Shown here: positions 19,940-28,936 of the stretch, piece by piece
Layout: the number at the start of each line of letters is the position of its first letter
Numbering within the stretch: the stretch's first letter is position 1
DNA from: Lignipirellula cremea
Lineage (GTDB): Bacteria > Planctomycetota > Planctomycetia > Pirellulales > Pirellulaceae
Length of the DNA: 64,000 bases
Reading direction: 5' to 3'
Assembly: GCF_007751035.1 (NCBI RefSeq)
Contig: NZ_CP036433.1
Location: 7,483,001-7,547,000, forward strand
Notes under the pieces: generated by a model
The model's input: the letters and a program-made list of their open reading frames with translations, nothing else
What the model was told of the DNA's origin: nothing
Database searches by the model: none
Made by a program: the position numbers and the translations under genes

Positions 19940-19980
19940 GCCCCTCAAGCGGTTACCCCCACTGAGGGGCCAGGCAAGAT
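19940..19980. promoter_or_regulatory. Inverted repeat after the DUF1501 gene
   Basis: GCCCCTCA (19940-19947) and TGAGGGGC (19973-19980) form a perfect 8-bp inverted repeat around a 25-nt loop. A run of six T lies just before the left arm, not after the right arm, so a terminator on the plus strand is doubtful. It may be an operator or an RNA hairpin. Confidence 0.3.
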
Positions 19981-20085
19981 TGAAATTGAACCATTTGCCG
20001 GATCCTGGTAGTTACCTGCCCCTGCGATGACGGCGGTAGTTTTGCATCGCCCAGGTGTGCTGCTTTTGGTGAGGCATGAACTTTC

Positions 20086-21948
20086 ATGGTGCGGATTCAA
20101 TCTTTTCATCATTTAAGCCCCGCAACCCGACAGGTGATTTGCGCGGGAGTGCTGGCGGGGGTCTTTGCGTTTATTCACCTGGCCGCCTACTGGTTGCGCT
20201 TTGATGGCTTGCCGGACCGGGATTTTATCGCCACTTCCGTGCTCTGGGCCGTCGCCGTCAAGCTGCTGGTGTTCGGCCGGTTTCATCTGTTTCGCGGCTG
20301 GAGCCAGGTGGTGAACTTCCACGACCTGATCGCCCTGGGCGGCGCCGCCTCTTTGAGCGCCGGCGTGCTGCTGCTGATGCAGATGTTCCAGGCGCCGGGC
20401 TTTAACTCGCCGCGATCGGTCCTGCTGACCGACTGGGGCTTTACCATCGTCCTCGTCGGCGGGCTCCGCAGCCTGCTCCGTTTTGCCGAAGAAAGCCGCG
20501 TCAAAAGCCAGTCGAAGAATCATCAAACCCGGGTTTTTATCCTGGGCGCCAATGCTTCCGGCGAAGCGTTACTGCGGGCTGTCCGACGAAATCCCGAACT
20601 GTCGTATCGGGTCGAAGGGTTCATTACCCACACGCCCGGCTCCATCGGATCGCGGATCGACGGGGTGCCGGTCGTCGGCCTGCTCGACGACGCCTGTTCC
20701 CTGGCAGAGGCCAGCGGCGTGACCGAGCTGTTGATCACGGCCGACGAACTGCCCGGCTCGCAGGTGCGCTCGCTGGTCGAACGCGGACCGGCCCACGGCG
20801 TGACCGTGAAAGTGCTGCCGAGCTACGCCCAGCTGCTCAGCGGCCGCGTGGCGCTGAAGCCGCGAACCGTTTCCATCGAGGACCTGCTGCGGCGGGATCC
20901 GGTCGACCTGGACATGACGAAACTGCGCCGCTGGATCGATGACGGCGTGGTGATGGTGACCGGCAGCGCCGGCAGCATCGGCTCCGAAATTTGTCGCCAG
21001 CTGCTGCAGTTTGAGCCGCGAAAAATCCTGCTCGTCGATCGCTGGGAGAACGGCCAGTTCTTCCTGGAACGGGAGCTGCGCTCCTTGAAACCGACGGCCG
21101 AGCTGGAAGTCTGCATGGCCGACGTCGCCGATGGACTGCGGATGGCCAGCCTGTTCCGCGAACATCAACCGGCGATCGTGATTCACGCCGCCGCCTACAA
21201 GCATGTCCCGCTGATGGAAGCCAACCCGGGCGAGGCCGTCAAGAACATCTGCCTGACCACGCAGCTGCTGGCTGATCTGGCCAACCAGAACCAGGTCGGC
21301 TCTTTTGTGATGATCTCGACCGACAAGGCCGTCAATCCGACCAGCACCATGGGCACCTGCAAGCGGGTGGCCGAACTGTACGTGCAGTCGCTCAACCAGA
21401 CCTCCAGCTGCAAGTTTGTCACCGTGCGGTTCGGCAACGTGCTGGGCTCCAACGGCAGCGTCGTGCCGATTTTCCGCGAGCAGATCGCGGCCGGCGGCCC
21501 GCTGACGGTGACGCATGAAAACATGACGCGGTTCTTCATGACGATCCCGGAAGCCTCGCAGCTGGTGCTGCAGGCCGGCGCTATGGGGAACGGCGGCGAG
21601 ATTTTCGTCCTCGACATGGGCGAGCCGGTGCGGATCGTAGACCTGGCCCGCGACATGATTCGCCTCTCCGGCCTGGAGGCGGGCGAAGACATCGAGATCG
21701 AATTCACGGGCTTGCGACCGGGCGAAAAGATGTACGAAGAGTTGTACATCGACGACGAAAAACACCTGCCGACGCCGCACGCCAAGATCATGGTCGCGGC
21801 CGGCGAACCGGCCAGTCTGTCCGCCACCCGAGCCGCCATCCGCCGCCTGGCCGACGTGAGCGAAAGCGGCCCGGAACCGATCCTGCGCGAGCTGCAGCAA
21901 ATCGTGGTGCAGTATCACCCGCCCGCCAAACAGAACCGCGCGGCGTAA
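20086..21948 (+). CDS. Nucleotide-sugar 4,6-dehydratase, WbpM/CapD/FlaA1-like, membrane form
   Basis: 620 aa. Four N-terminal membrane helices (about residues 15-35, 50-65, 83-100, 115-132) are followed by a CoA-binding-like Rossmann domain (VFILGANASGEALLRAV, about 150) and a SDR catalytic domain (VMVTGSAGSIGSE, 289-301; HAAAYKHVPLME). The catalytic patch STDKAVNPTSTMGTCKR has the Asp-Lys pair and Met-x3-Lys in place of the usual Tyr-x3-Lys, as is known for the large WbpM-type enzymes. These convert UDP-GlcNAc to UDP-4-keto-6-deoxy sugars for surface polysaccharide. No glycosyltransferase gene is adjacent, so the sugar route here is unknown. Confidence 0.92.
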   Translation: MVRIQSFHHLSPATRQVICAGVLAGVFAFIHLAAYWLRFDGLPDRDFIATSVLWAVAVKLLVFGRFHLFRGWSQVVNFHDLIALGGAASLSAGVLLLMQMFQAPGFNSPRSVLLTDWGFTIVLVGGLRSLLRFAEESRVKSQSKNHQTRVFILGANASGEALLRAVRRNPELSYRVEGFITHTPGSIGSRIDGVPVVGLLDDACSLAEASGVTELLITADELPGSQVRSLVERGPAHGVTVKVLPSYAQLLSGRVALKPRTVSIEDLLRRDPVDLDMTKLRRWIDDGVVMVTGSAGSIGSEICRQLLQFEPRKILLVDRWENGQFFLERELRSLKPTAELEVCMADVADGLRMASLFREHQPAIVIHAAAYKHVPLMEANPGEAVKNICLTTQLLADLANQNQVGSFVMISTDKAVNPTSTMGTCKRVAELYVQSLNQTSSCKFVTVRFGNVLGSNGSVVPIFREQIAAGGPLTVTHENMTRFFMTIPEASQLVLQAGAMGNGGEIFVLDMGEPVRIVDLARDMIRLSGLEAGEDIEIEFTGLRPGEKMYEELYIDDEKHLPTPHAKIMVAAGEPASLSATRAAIRRLADVSESGPEPILRELQQIVVQYHPPAKQNRAA

Positions 21949-22288
21949 CGGCGTGCAGCAGTTAGCTATTCGCCTGCAGGCTGCGGCACTCCTGCCCGTC
22001 GATGATTCCCGGTCATCCCGCCGGGACGACCGTGAACGCCAACGGCCGAGAGCGGTCATTCTGCAGGGCGAATGTCGGGCGTCAGGAACGTGCGACGAAT
22101 CACTGTCGGAACTCGAAAGGAATAACTGGCAGACAAGGATTCGTCTTTTCGAGGAAGAACCGACGCCGGTCAGTCGTCTTTCACTCCGTGAAAGAACGCG
22201 TACTTTCGCGGAGCCAAAGGCGACTTTCTGCGCCGGCGATTTCGCAAAACGATCAAACCCAAATCGACAGTATTTCCCCTCGCGTTCT
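21949..22288. other. Intergenic region between convergent genes
   Basis: 340 bp between the dehydratase gene and the convergent cytochrome gene. Its second half is repeat copy C (22138-22270), which may also serve as a transcript end for one or both genes. The first half shows no feature. Confidence 0.5.
22138..22270 (+). repeat. Dispersed structured intergenic repeat, family 1, copy C
   Basis: Same orientation as copy A. It has GGATTCGTC...GACGCCGGTCAGTCG, hairpin CTTTCAC-TCC-GTGAAAG (22178-22194), a second stem CTTTCGC-GGA-GCCAAAG (22203-22219, one mismatch), then CGACTTTCTGCGCC and CGCAAAACGATC. Conservation covers both hairpins and the outer arms, with the spacer ACGCGTA nearly identical to copy A. 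Confidence 0.75.
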
Positions 22289-24445
22289 TTACGGATCGCT
22301 GGCCGCTGGCTCCGGTTTCTCGGCGGCGTGCAGGGCGTGCAGGTAGTGCCAGACGGATTCGAACTGCTGATGGGCGTCGCCCTTGTAGTAGCGATCGAGC
22401 CCCGTTTTCAAACCGTCAGGGGCGAATTTAATCATCTTGGTGGCCGGCTCGACTCGCATCGGATCGCGCATCCAGCGGTGATAAAAACGGTAACGCAAGC
22501 GATCCGCGGCGAAAGACAGATTGGTGCTGCGGGCTTCAAACGGAGCTGTCGCCTGCTGGTCGCCGATGGCGTGGCAGCGATGACAGGCAAGCCCGTTCTG
22601 CATTGCGGCCACCTGGCTGCCGGTCTCGGCCAGCGGCTCGCTCCAGGCCGGCTGGGGATTCTCGTCGAGGGCAAAGCCATGCTCGAAGCAGATCCCTTGC
22701 GACAGTAAATCGCCCCGGGCCGGCAGCGCCGGCATGCGGAGGTGAAAGTGCGGCCGCGGCCGGTACGGCAGCAGACCAGCCAGCAGACGCTGGGTCCACT
22801 GCGGCTGGAGCTTCTCTCCCGCCCAGGTCAGATCGGGGACCGGATCCGGCGGCAGACCGCGTTCGCCTTCGTCGTACAGGACGGCTGGCAGGATCGCATC
22901 GACGCCGTCGCGAGCATGGCAGGCCCGGCAGGACATGGTCTTCCATTGACGCTGCGAAAAGTCGTCGGCCGTGTCGCGAGTTAAACTTTCGAGCGACGCC
23001 TTCAGGAACTCCCTGACGGCGGTCTTATCTTCCGCCGCCAGCTGCACATCGGGCGCGGAGCCGCGGCCAGCGACCTCTTCGGCCAGGCAGCCGCGTTCTG
23101 TATGACCGGCAGCCAGGAGGCTCGCCAGTGTAGCGGCGCGGGCAGGCAAGGGCGGCGTCTTGCCGCGGGCATGGCATTGCACGCAACCGACGGACTGGAA
23201 CAGTTCGGCCCCGCGGACCGGATCGCCAGCGGGTGTCGCGTCGACAGCGGCCAGGGGCAGTGATCCCTGCGACCGGCTGGCAAGGTAAGCGGCCAGCTGC
23301 CGGGTTTCCACCGGCTCCAGCGGAGCGTGCGGCATGCGGCTCCAGCGGTAATGGCGCCGGGGGTTGGCCAGGAACTGCGCGACCTGGTCGGGCTGGAATT
23401 TGGCGGACAGATAATGCAGCGACACCCGCTGCCAGCGGTCGTCCTGATCGGGCGGGGTAAAACGATGACAGGCGATGCAGCCGCGTTCTTCGTACAGCCC
23501 TTCGCCCAGCCGCACGGCGTCGGCGGCCGGTGCAGGTTCGATGCTCTGCTTGTCGCCCGGTTCGCCCTGCAGGGTGGCCAGGTAAGCGGCGATGTCGACG
23601 GCCGTCTGGCGAGCGGTGGCAGGCGGCAGATGCGACAATACGGCCGGCATGGTGGTTTTGTTTCGCAGCGAAGCGGGCGCCAGGATCCACTCGGTCATCC
23701 AGTCGGCCTGCAGTCGGGCGCCAACTTCGCCCAGGTCGGGCGTATCCCGCAAGGCTTCCGGCATGAGAAGGGGCGCGAATGCGGAAGGGTCGCCCTCAAA
23801 GGCCGGGTGGCACTTGAGACAGTTGTGCCGAGCCAACAGCAGGCGACCGGCCCGCTGCTGTCCGCCGTCCCGGATCGCCGGATCATCCCCGTTGTGGAAC
23901 AGATCGCGAGGGGAGAGCGGCTCGCGGGGGAACTCGTCGCTGCTCCAGTCGACGCGCAACTGGGCGTCGCCGGCGGCCGGGCTGTCGTATTCCAGCCGGA
24001 GGTGGTTATAGCCTTTAGCCAGTTCGACAGGCACAGCCGGAGCGGCCTGCAGGTCGCCCTGTTCGATCGCCAGGACCTGCTCGTCGTTGAGCCAGAGTTT
24101 CACGGCCCCGCGGCCGGCAAAGGCCAGGCGGGCCTCGCCCCGCAGTCGCGTTTTGAGATAGCCGGTAAAGGTGCAGCGGAATGGCCCCGCTGCCAGAAAC
24201 GGCGTGGCCGGCTCGCCTGCCGGAACGAACAGCGCAGGCAGGCGGACCGTGCGGACGTCAGCCAGAGTCGGATCGGACGACGGCGTGTCGAGGGGGAGCA
24301 TCTGGAACGCGGCCTGCAGGCCGGGCTGCAGGGCGTCGCGTTCGGCCGAACTCAGCCGTCCCGGTCGCAGATCGGACGCCTGGCCCCACACGTTATCGCT
24401 CAGCAGACACAGGCCGCCCAGCAGCAACCCGATAAAAAGACGCAT
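22289..24445 (-). CDS. Multihaem-type secreted cytochrome with N-terminal PA14-like domain
   Basis: 718 aa from ATG at 24445 (a GTG at 24484 is also in frame); GGGGAG lies about 11 nt upstream. Signal peptide MRLFIGLLLGGLCLLSDNVWG. Residues about 75-170 resemble a PA14/carbohydrate-binding sandwich (FTGYLKTRLRGEARLAF, KLWLNDEQVL). Five CXXCH haem sites follow: CLKCH, CIACH, CVQCH, CRACH and CHRCH. The product is probably a periplasmic electron carrier or a sugar-oxidising partner. It is a single-gene unit, divergent from the DUF6807 gene. Haem attachment is inferred from the motifs only. Confidence 0.82.
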   Translation of the reverse strand: MRLFIGLLLGGLCLLSDNVWGQASDLRPGRLSSAERDALQPGLQAAFQMLPLDTPSSDPTLADVRTVRLPALFVPAGEPATPFLAAGPFRCTFTGYLKTRLRGEARLAFAGRGAVKLWLNDEQVLAIEQGDLQAAPAVPVELAKGYNHLRLEYDSPAAGDAQLRVDWSSDEFPREPLSPRDLFHNGDDPAIRDGGQQRAGRLLLARHNCLKCHPAFEGDPSAFAPLLMPEALRDTPDLGEVGARLQADWMTEWILAPASLRNKTTMPAVLSHLPPATARQTAVDIAAYLATLQGEPGDKQSIEPAPAADAVRLGEGLYEERGCIACHRFTPPDQDDRWQRVSLHYLSAKFQPDQVAQFLANPRRHYRWSRMPHAPLEPVETRQLAAYLASRSQGSLPLAAVDATPAGDPVRGAELFQSVGCVQCHARGKTPPLPARAATLASLLAAGHTERGCLAEEVAGRGSAPDVQLAAEDKTAVREFLKASLESLTRDTADDFSQRQWKTMSCRACHARDGVDAILPAVLYDEGERGLPPDPVPDLTWAGEKLQPQWTQRLLAGLLPYRPRPHFHLRMPALPARGDLLSQGICFEHGFALDENPQPAWSEPLAETGSQVAAMQNGLACHRCHAIGDQQATAPFEARSTNLSFAADRLRYRFYHRWMRDPMRVEPATKMIKFAPDGLKTGLDRYYKGDAHQQFESVWHYLHALHAAEKPEPAASDP

Positions 24446-24689
24446 CAAGGCAGCAACTCCCCTGGCAGAAAAAACGGACAACACCCTGCATCATAGAAAG
24501 CAGCCCGCCTTGCCTGCAAGCTGCAGCCGGCGAAGTTACCGGCGGAACCAGCGTGATTTTCGGTGCGCCAGACATTACGATGGGGCCTGGACGTTTTTCT
24601 GTTTTTGAGAATAGTTACCCTGGCGATGCGATTGCCGTGTGGCGTCGCAGGCTGGGTCGCTGCCTTTTGCAACCTGGAGCAACCTTCGA

Positions 24690-25631
24690 ATGATTCGTCC
24701 CCTTACCCTGGCCTGCTGTCTGGCCGTAGTTTCAAGTGTGAGCATGGCTGCGGAAAAATTCACGGTGGAAACCGCCGACGACGGCGTTACGGTCAAGCAC
24801 AACGGCGAGTTGCTGACCCGCTATCTGTTCAAGTCGGGCGCCAAGCCGATCCTGTGGCCGCTGATCGGTCCGCACGGAAAAGAGATCACCCGCTCCTACC
24901 CGATGGTGGAAGAGGGGAAGGAAACAGAGAAAAAAGACCATATCCACCACCGCTCGTTTTACTTTACGCACGGCAATGTGAACGGCGTCGATTTCTGGGC
25001 CGAGACTGGCAAAAACGGCACGATCGAACATCGCAAGCTCGTCAAAGCAGAAGGCGGCGACCAGGCCGTGATTGTCACGCAGAGCGAATGGGTCACCCCC
25101 GCTGGCGAGAAAATCCTGGGCGATCAGCGCACGCTGACCTTTGGCGAATTCGGCAAGAGCGTGTGGATTGATTTTGACCTGAAACTCACGGCCCTGGCGC
25201 CGGTCGAGTTCGGCGACACCAAAGAAGGCAGTTTCGGCATCCGCGTCGCCGGCACCATGAAAACGACCGCCGAAAAAGGCGGACAAATCGTCTCCAGCCA
25301 TGGCGACACCGATCTCGAAGCCTGGGGCAAAGCGGCTCCCTGGGTCGACTATCATGGCCCAGTCGAAGGAGAAACGGTCGGCATCGCCATTTTGAATCAC
25401 CCTTCCAGCTTCCGCTATCCAACCAACTGGCACGTGCGCACCTATGGCCTGTTCGCCGCCAATCCGTTTGGCCTGAGCGACTTTACCAAGGGCGCCCAGC
25501 ACGGCGAGCACAAAATGGCCAAGGGTGAATCGATCGACCTCCGTTACCGCGTGCTGATCCACGAAGGGGACGAGAAACAGGGGAAAGTCGCCGAAGCTTT
25601 CCAGGAATACGAGAAGGTCAAAAAGCCGTAG
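24690..25631 (+). CDS. DUF6807 (PmoA-like) secreted protein
   Basis: 313 aa from ATG at 24690, with CTGGAG 11 nt upstream; this start gives a signal peptide (MIRPLTLACCLAVVSSVSMA). It contains KKDHIHHRSFYFTHGNVNG and VDFWAETG near residues 85-110, then GIAILNHPSSFRYPTNWHVR and RYRVLIHEGD. This is the DUF6807 family, often labelled PmoA in databases although it is not methane monooxygenase. Members are common next to planctomycete dehydrogenases and sulfatases; the His-rich block suggests a metal or substrate site. No function is proved. Confidence 0.8.
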   Translation: MIRPLTLACCLAVVSSVSMAAEKFTVETADDGVTVKHNGELLTRYLFKSGAKPILWPLIGPHGKEITRSYPMVEEGKETEKKDHIHHRSFYFTHGNVNGVDFWAETGKNGTIEHRKLVKAEGGDQAVIVTQSEWVTPAGEKILGDQRTLTFGEFGKSVWIDFDLKLTALAPVEFGDTKEGSFGIRVAGTMKTTAEKGGQIVSSHGDTDLEAWGKAAPWVDYHGPVEGETVGIAILNHPSSFRYPTNWHVRTYGLFAANPFGLSDFTKGAQHGEHKMAKGESIDLRYRVLIHEGDEKQGKVAEAFQEYEKVKKP

Positions 25632-25776
25632 CGTCAAACGAACGGTCGAACGGATCTCCGCCGCAGGGAAGCCCTGCTTCCCCTGCAGCAGCGAACTTCC
25701 GGCTCCCCCCTGGACCGCCGCTGGTGCGGTTTGGGGCGGCGGAAACGGCCGCTTGCCGGAAAAGGAAAACAGCACC

Positions 25777-26517
25777 ATGACGACGCCCGCCAAATCCACT
25801 CCGGAAGAAATTCGCGCCCGGTTCGACGCCGATGTGGAGCGGTTCTCCAATCTGACGACCGGCCAGAGCGCGGCGATCGACTCGCCGCTATGCATGGACC
25901 TGGTCGCAGCCGCGGCGGCGGCCGCCACTCCCCAGGCGCATTCCGTTCTGGATGTCGGCTGCGGGGCCGGGAATTACTCGCTCAAGCTGCTGCAGCATTT
26001 GCCCGGTCTGGAAGTGACGCTGATCGATCTCAGCCAGCCGATGCTCGATCGGGCCACGGAAAGGGTCCAGGCGGAAACGACCGGAAAGGTGTCGGCCATG
26101 CAGTGCGACGTGCGCAGCTTCACGGCGCCGGACGCATCGTTCGATGTGATCGTCGCCGCCTCGGTGCTGCATCACTTGCGCGACGACGCCGAATGGGAGG
26201 CCGTATTCCAGTCTTTCTATCGCTGGCTGGCGCCCGGCGGGTCGCTTTGGATTTACGACCTGGTCGAGCATGACCAGCCCGGCGTGCAGCAGCTGATGCA
26301 GTCCCGCTATGGCCAGTACCTGACCGGCCTGCAGGACGAAGCCTACCGCGACAAGGTGTTTGCCTACATCGCCGAGGAAGATACGCCCCGACCGCTGATG
26401 TATCAGCTTTCGCTGCTGCAGCGTTGCGGTTTTGCGCCGCTGGAAGTGCTGCACAAGAACGCCTGCTTCGCGGCATTCGGCGGCAGCAAGCCGCCTGCCG
26501 GAACGTCCCGTTCTTGA
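25777..26517 (+). CDS. Class I SAM-dependent methyltransferase
   Basis: 246 aa from ATG at 25777, with AGGAAAA upstream. It has the SAM-binding motif I LDVGCGAGNYSLKLL near residues 59-73, motif II VTLIDLSQPML, FDVIVAASVLHHL (post-motif), and PGGSLWIYDLVEHD. The fold is clear but the substrate is not: small-molecule O- or C-methylation is typical of this subfamily. It is followed by the convergent histidine kinase gene, 61 bp away. Confidence 0.85.
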   Translation: MTTPAKSTPEEIRARFDADVERFSNLTTGQSAAIDSPLCMDLVAAAAAAATPQAHSVLDVGCGAGNYSLKLLQHLPGLEVTLIDLSQPMLDRATERVQAETTGKVSAMQCDVRSFTAPDASFDVIVAASVLHHLRDDAEWEAVFQSFYRWLAPGGSLWIYDLVEHDQPGVQQLMQSRYGQYLTGLQDEAYRDKVFAYIAEEDTPRPLMYQLSLLQRCGFAPLEVLHKNACFAAFGGSKPPAGTSRS

Positions 26518-26578
26518 CGGAAGAAAGCACGCGCGCCGGCGGGGTGAACGTCTTTTTTTGTTTTCTTTATTGCCGGCG

Positions 26579-28195
26579 TCAGCATGATCCGCGTGCGGAC
26601 TGGCAGGACTGCAGTAGTTCGCGCAGCGTAGCGACGTCGACCGGTTTGACCAGGTGCACGTCGAAGCCGGCCTCCTTTGATTTCTGGCGATCTTCTTCCT
26701 GCCCATAGCCGGTCAAGGCGACCAGCAGCGTCCGTTCCAAATCGCCATTTTCGCGGATCTTCCTGGCGACGGTGAAGCCATCCATTTTGGGCAGCCCGAT
26801 ATCGAGCAGGATCAGGTCGGGCCGGAACTGTGTCGCTTTCTCCAGGGCCGCTTCGCCGTCGTGGGCCGTTTCGATCACATGCGATCCCAGTCGCGAGATC
26901 AGGATCGTCAGAATCTTGACGGCCCCCAGGTTGTCATCGACCACCAGCACCCGCAACGCTCCCTGCGCGGCGGCTGGCTGGGGCGGTTCCTCGACCTCAC
27001 GCGGAGCTTCCGCCAGCGGCAATCGGACTTCGAAGCGGCTGCCATTCCCGGAACCTTCACTGTGGGCCGCCACCGTTCCGCCATGCATTTCCACCAGGTT
27101 CTTTACCAGGGTGAGGCCAATTCCCAGACCGCCCTGGGAGCGGTCCAGCGAACGCGAAGACTGCACAAACAGTTCAAACACCTTGGGCAGCAGTTCCGCA
27201 TCGATCCCCATGCCGTTATCGGTCACGCGAATCAGCAGTTGCTCGCCCTGGCGCTGGAGAGTGATTTCGATGTGGCCGCCCTGGTCGGTGTATTTGGAAG
27301 CATTGTTCAGCAGATTCCCGATGACCTGGTTCAGCCGAACGGCGTCGGCGTCCAGCCAGAGCGGCTCGTCGGGCAAGGAAATGACAAGCTCCTGGTTCCG
27401 CGTCTGCAGAATGCCGCGCAGGGCGTCGACCGATTGTCGGACCAGCGAAGCGGCCTCGACCGGCTCACGCCGCAGGTCGACCCGTCCGCGCACAATGCGG
27501 GAAACATCCAGCAGGTCGTCGACCAGCCGAACCAGGTGATTCACCTGTCCACGCATCAGTTCGATCGTTTCTTCCTGTCCGCCGCCGACCATCGCCAGGA
27601 CATCGAGTCCACTGCGAATGGGCGCCAGCGGATTGCGCAGCTCATGGGCCAGCATCGCCAGGAACTCGTCCTTGCGCTGGTTGGACTCGCGAATGGTGCG
27701 GTGCTTGTTCTGTTCGGTCAGGTCGGTCACGACCATGCACATGGCGACGTTGTCCGACAACGGCAGCGGAGCAATCGACAAATAGACCGACAGCGTTTTG
27801 CCGTCGGCCGTTTGAAACTGGAGGTCGTTCTGGATGCTTTGCGTACGACCTGCGGCCAGCATCGCCTGAAAACGATCCTGCTGCGACTCGGACAGGAAAT
27901 CAGCGACGGCGGCGCCGACGACTTTCTCCTGGGGCTGTTTCAACATCCGCGAGAAGCTGCGGTTGCAGTACAGAATGGCTCCGTCGCTACTCAGACTAAC
28001 GGCGCCCTGATGCATTTCTTCAATCAGGGTGCGATACGGCAGATCTGCACCCTGCAGGGTATAGACCTGTTCGCCTTCCACGCCGTCGACGATCAGGGCG
28101 TCGACTTCGCCGGCCCGAATGGCTCGCAGCGTTTCTTCTGCGTCTTCCAGGCGCTGCCGAAGATCCTGAAGTTCGTTCTGGGACGAATCGTTCAT
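26579..28195 (-). CDS. Hybrid histidine kinase (PAS-HisKA-HATPase-REC), Kai operon
   Basis: 538 aa, no membrane segment. Domains in order: a coiled-coil-like start (1-35), a PAS domain (about 52-160; GAVSLSSDGAILYCN), HisKA with phospho-accepting His184 (MLAHELRNPLAPI), HATPase with N box NLLNNASKYTDQGG (294-307), G1 DNGMGI (326-331) and G2 GGLGIGLTLV (355-364), and a C-terminal receiver domain with Asp420/Asp421, phospho-acceptor Asp465 (LILLDIGLPKMDG), Thr495 and Lys517. Nine bp separate it from kaiB2, so it is the last gene of the kaiC-kaiB-kaiB operon. It is a natural candidate for output or input of the Kai proteins, but it lacks the KaiB-like N-terminal sensor of cyanobacterial SasA. 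No DNA-binding response regulator is adjacent. Confidence 0.92.
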   Translation of the reverse strand: MNDSSQNELQDLRQRLEDAEETLRAIRAGEVDALIVDGVEGEQVYTLQGADLPYRTLIEEMHQGAVSLSSDGAILYCNRSFSRMLKQPQEKVVGAAVADFLSESQQDRFQAMLAAGRTQSIQNDLQFQTADGKTLSVYLSIAPLPLSDNVAMCMVVTDLTEQNKHRTIRESNQRKDEFLAMLAHELRNPLAPIRSGLDVLAMVGGGQEETIELMRGQVNHLVRLVDDLLDVSRIVRGRVDLRREPVEAASLVRQSVDALRGILQTRNQELVISLPDEPLWLDADAVRLNQVIGNLLNNASKYTDQGGHIEITLQRQGEQLLIRVTDNGMGIDAELLPKVFELFVQSSRSLDRSQGGLGIGLTLVKNLVEMHGGTVAAHSEGSGNGSRFEVRLPLAEAPREVEEPPQPAAAQGALRVLVVDDNLGAVKILTILISRLGSHVIETAHDGEAALEKATQFRPDLILLDIGLPKMDGFTVARKIRENGDLERTLLVALTGYGQEEDRQKSKEAGFDVHLVKPVDVATLRELLQSCQSARGSC

Positions 28196-28204
28196 AGGCC
28201 CTGC

Positions 28205-28543
28205 TTACGATTTTTCCTGCAGGTCGAGCGCCAGCAAGACCCGCTGCCTGTTGGACAGATCGCCGACCAGCCGTTTGAACGGCGCCGGGACGGTTTTGAT
28301 CAGGGTCGGCGTGGCGATGATTTGCTCCGCCCTGGCCAGCAGCGGCTGCTGGTAGATATCGATCACTTCCAGCAGGTAGCGTCCGGCGAGAAACTCTTCG
28401 CAGATGGCTTTGATCCGAGCAATCGCCTCGGTGGAACGGGGCGTCATTCCCGTTACAAAAAGCCGCAATCCGTAATGCGGCAGGTCAGGGTTCGCCCCCG
28501 GGCATTCACGATTGTCGCCAGCGGATTCCCGCGAAGTGGTCAT
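28205..28543 (-). CDS. kaiB: KaiB family protein, second copy
   Basis: 112 aa from ATG at 28543, which overlaps the first kaiB stop by 4 bp (ATGA). The KaiB thioredoxin-like core is [20 protein letters not shown] at the start, then [20 protein letters not shown], cis-Pro motif [12 protein letters not shown] and [20 protein letters not shown]. Relative to the first copy it has a 24-residue polar N-terminal extension and diverges at the first strand. KaiB proteins bind the N-terminal ring of KaiC, in cyanobacteria after a fold switch. Two different copies could form mixed assemblies or compete for KaiC (inference). Confidence 0.9.
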   Translation of the reverse strand: MTTSRESAGDNRECPGANPDLPHYGLRLFVTGMTPRSTEAIARIKAICEEFLAGRYLLEVIDIYQQPLLARAEQIIATPTLIKTVPAPFKRLVGDLSNRQRVLLALDLQEKS

Positions 28544-28875
28544 GAGGACTCCTTCGGAAATTCTCCCGGGCGCAACTGCAGGCCAATCAGTACGCGCTCC
28601 GTATTCGACAGGTCGCCGATGATTTTCCGGATCGGCTCGGGCAGCTTTCTCACCAGCGTCGGAATGGCGACGATCTGGTCGCCCCGAGCCAGCTGGGGGT
28701 TCTCCAGCAGATCGACGACCTCGATCGTATATTTGCCGGCCAGGTGCTCCTCGCAAACCTTTTTCAGATTAGCCAAAGCGGTCAGCGATTTGGCCGTTTG
28801 TCCCGCCACATAAAGACGCAGCTCCCACAGCGGCTCATCGGCGGTCGATTCGTTCTCCAAAGCATTCCTCCCCAT
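28540..28875 (-). CDS. kaiB: KaiB family protein, first copy
   Basis: 111 aa. The core follows cyanobacterial KaiB closely as I recall it: [20 protein letters not shown], then [35 protein letters not shown] and [18 protein letters not shown] 15-residue acidic N-terminal extension precedes it. It lies 61 bp after kaiC and overlaps kaiB2 by 4 bp, so the three genes are very probably one transcript. Of the two copies this one is more like the clock protein and is the better candidate for canonical KaiC binding. Confidence 0.93.
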   Translation of the reverse strand: MGRNALENESTADEPLWELRLYVAGQTAKSLTALANLKKVCEEHLAGKYTIEVVDLLENPQLARGDQIVAIPTLVRKLPEPIRKIIGDLSNTERVLIGLQLRPGEFPKESS

Positions 28876-28936
28876 GTTTTACCGAAAAAGGCGCCGCTCG
28901 CGGCTCTTGTGTTGGGCCAACCTTGAGCGAACTGCC

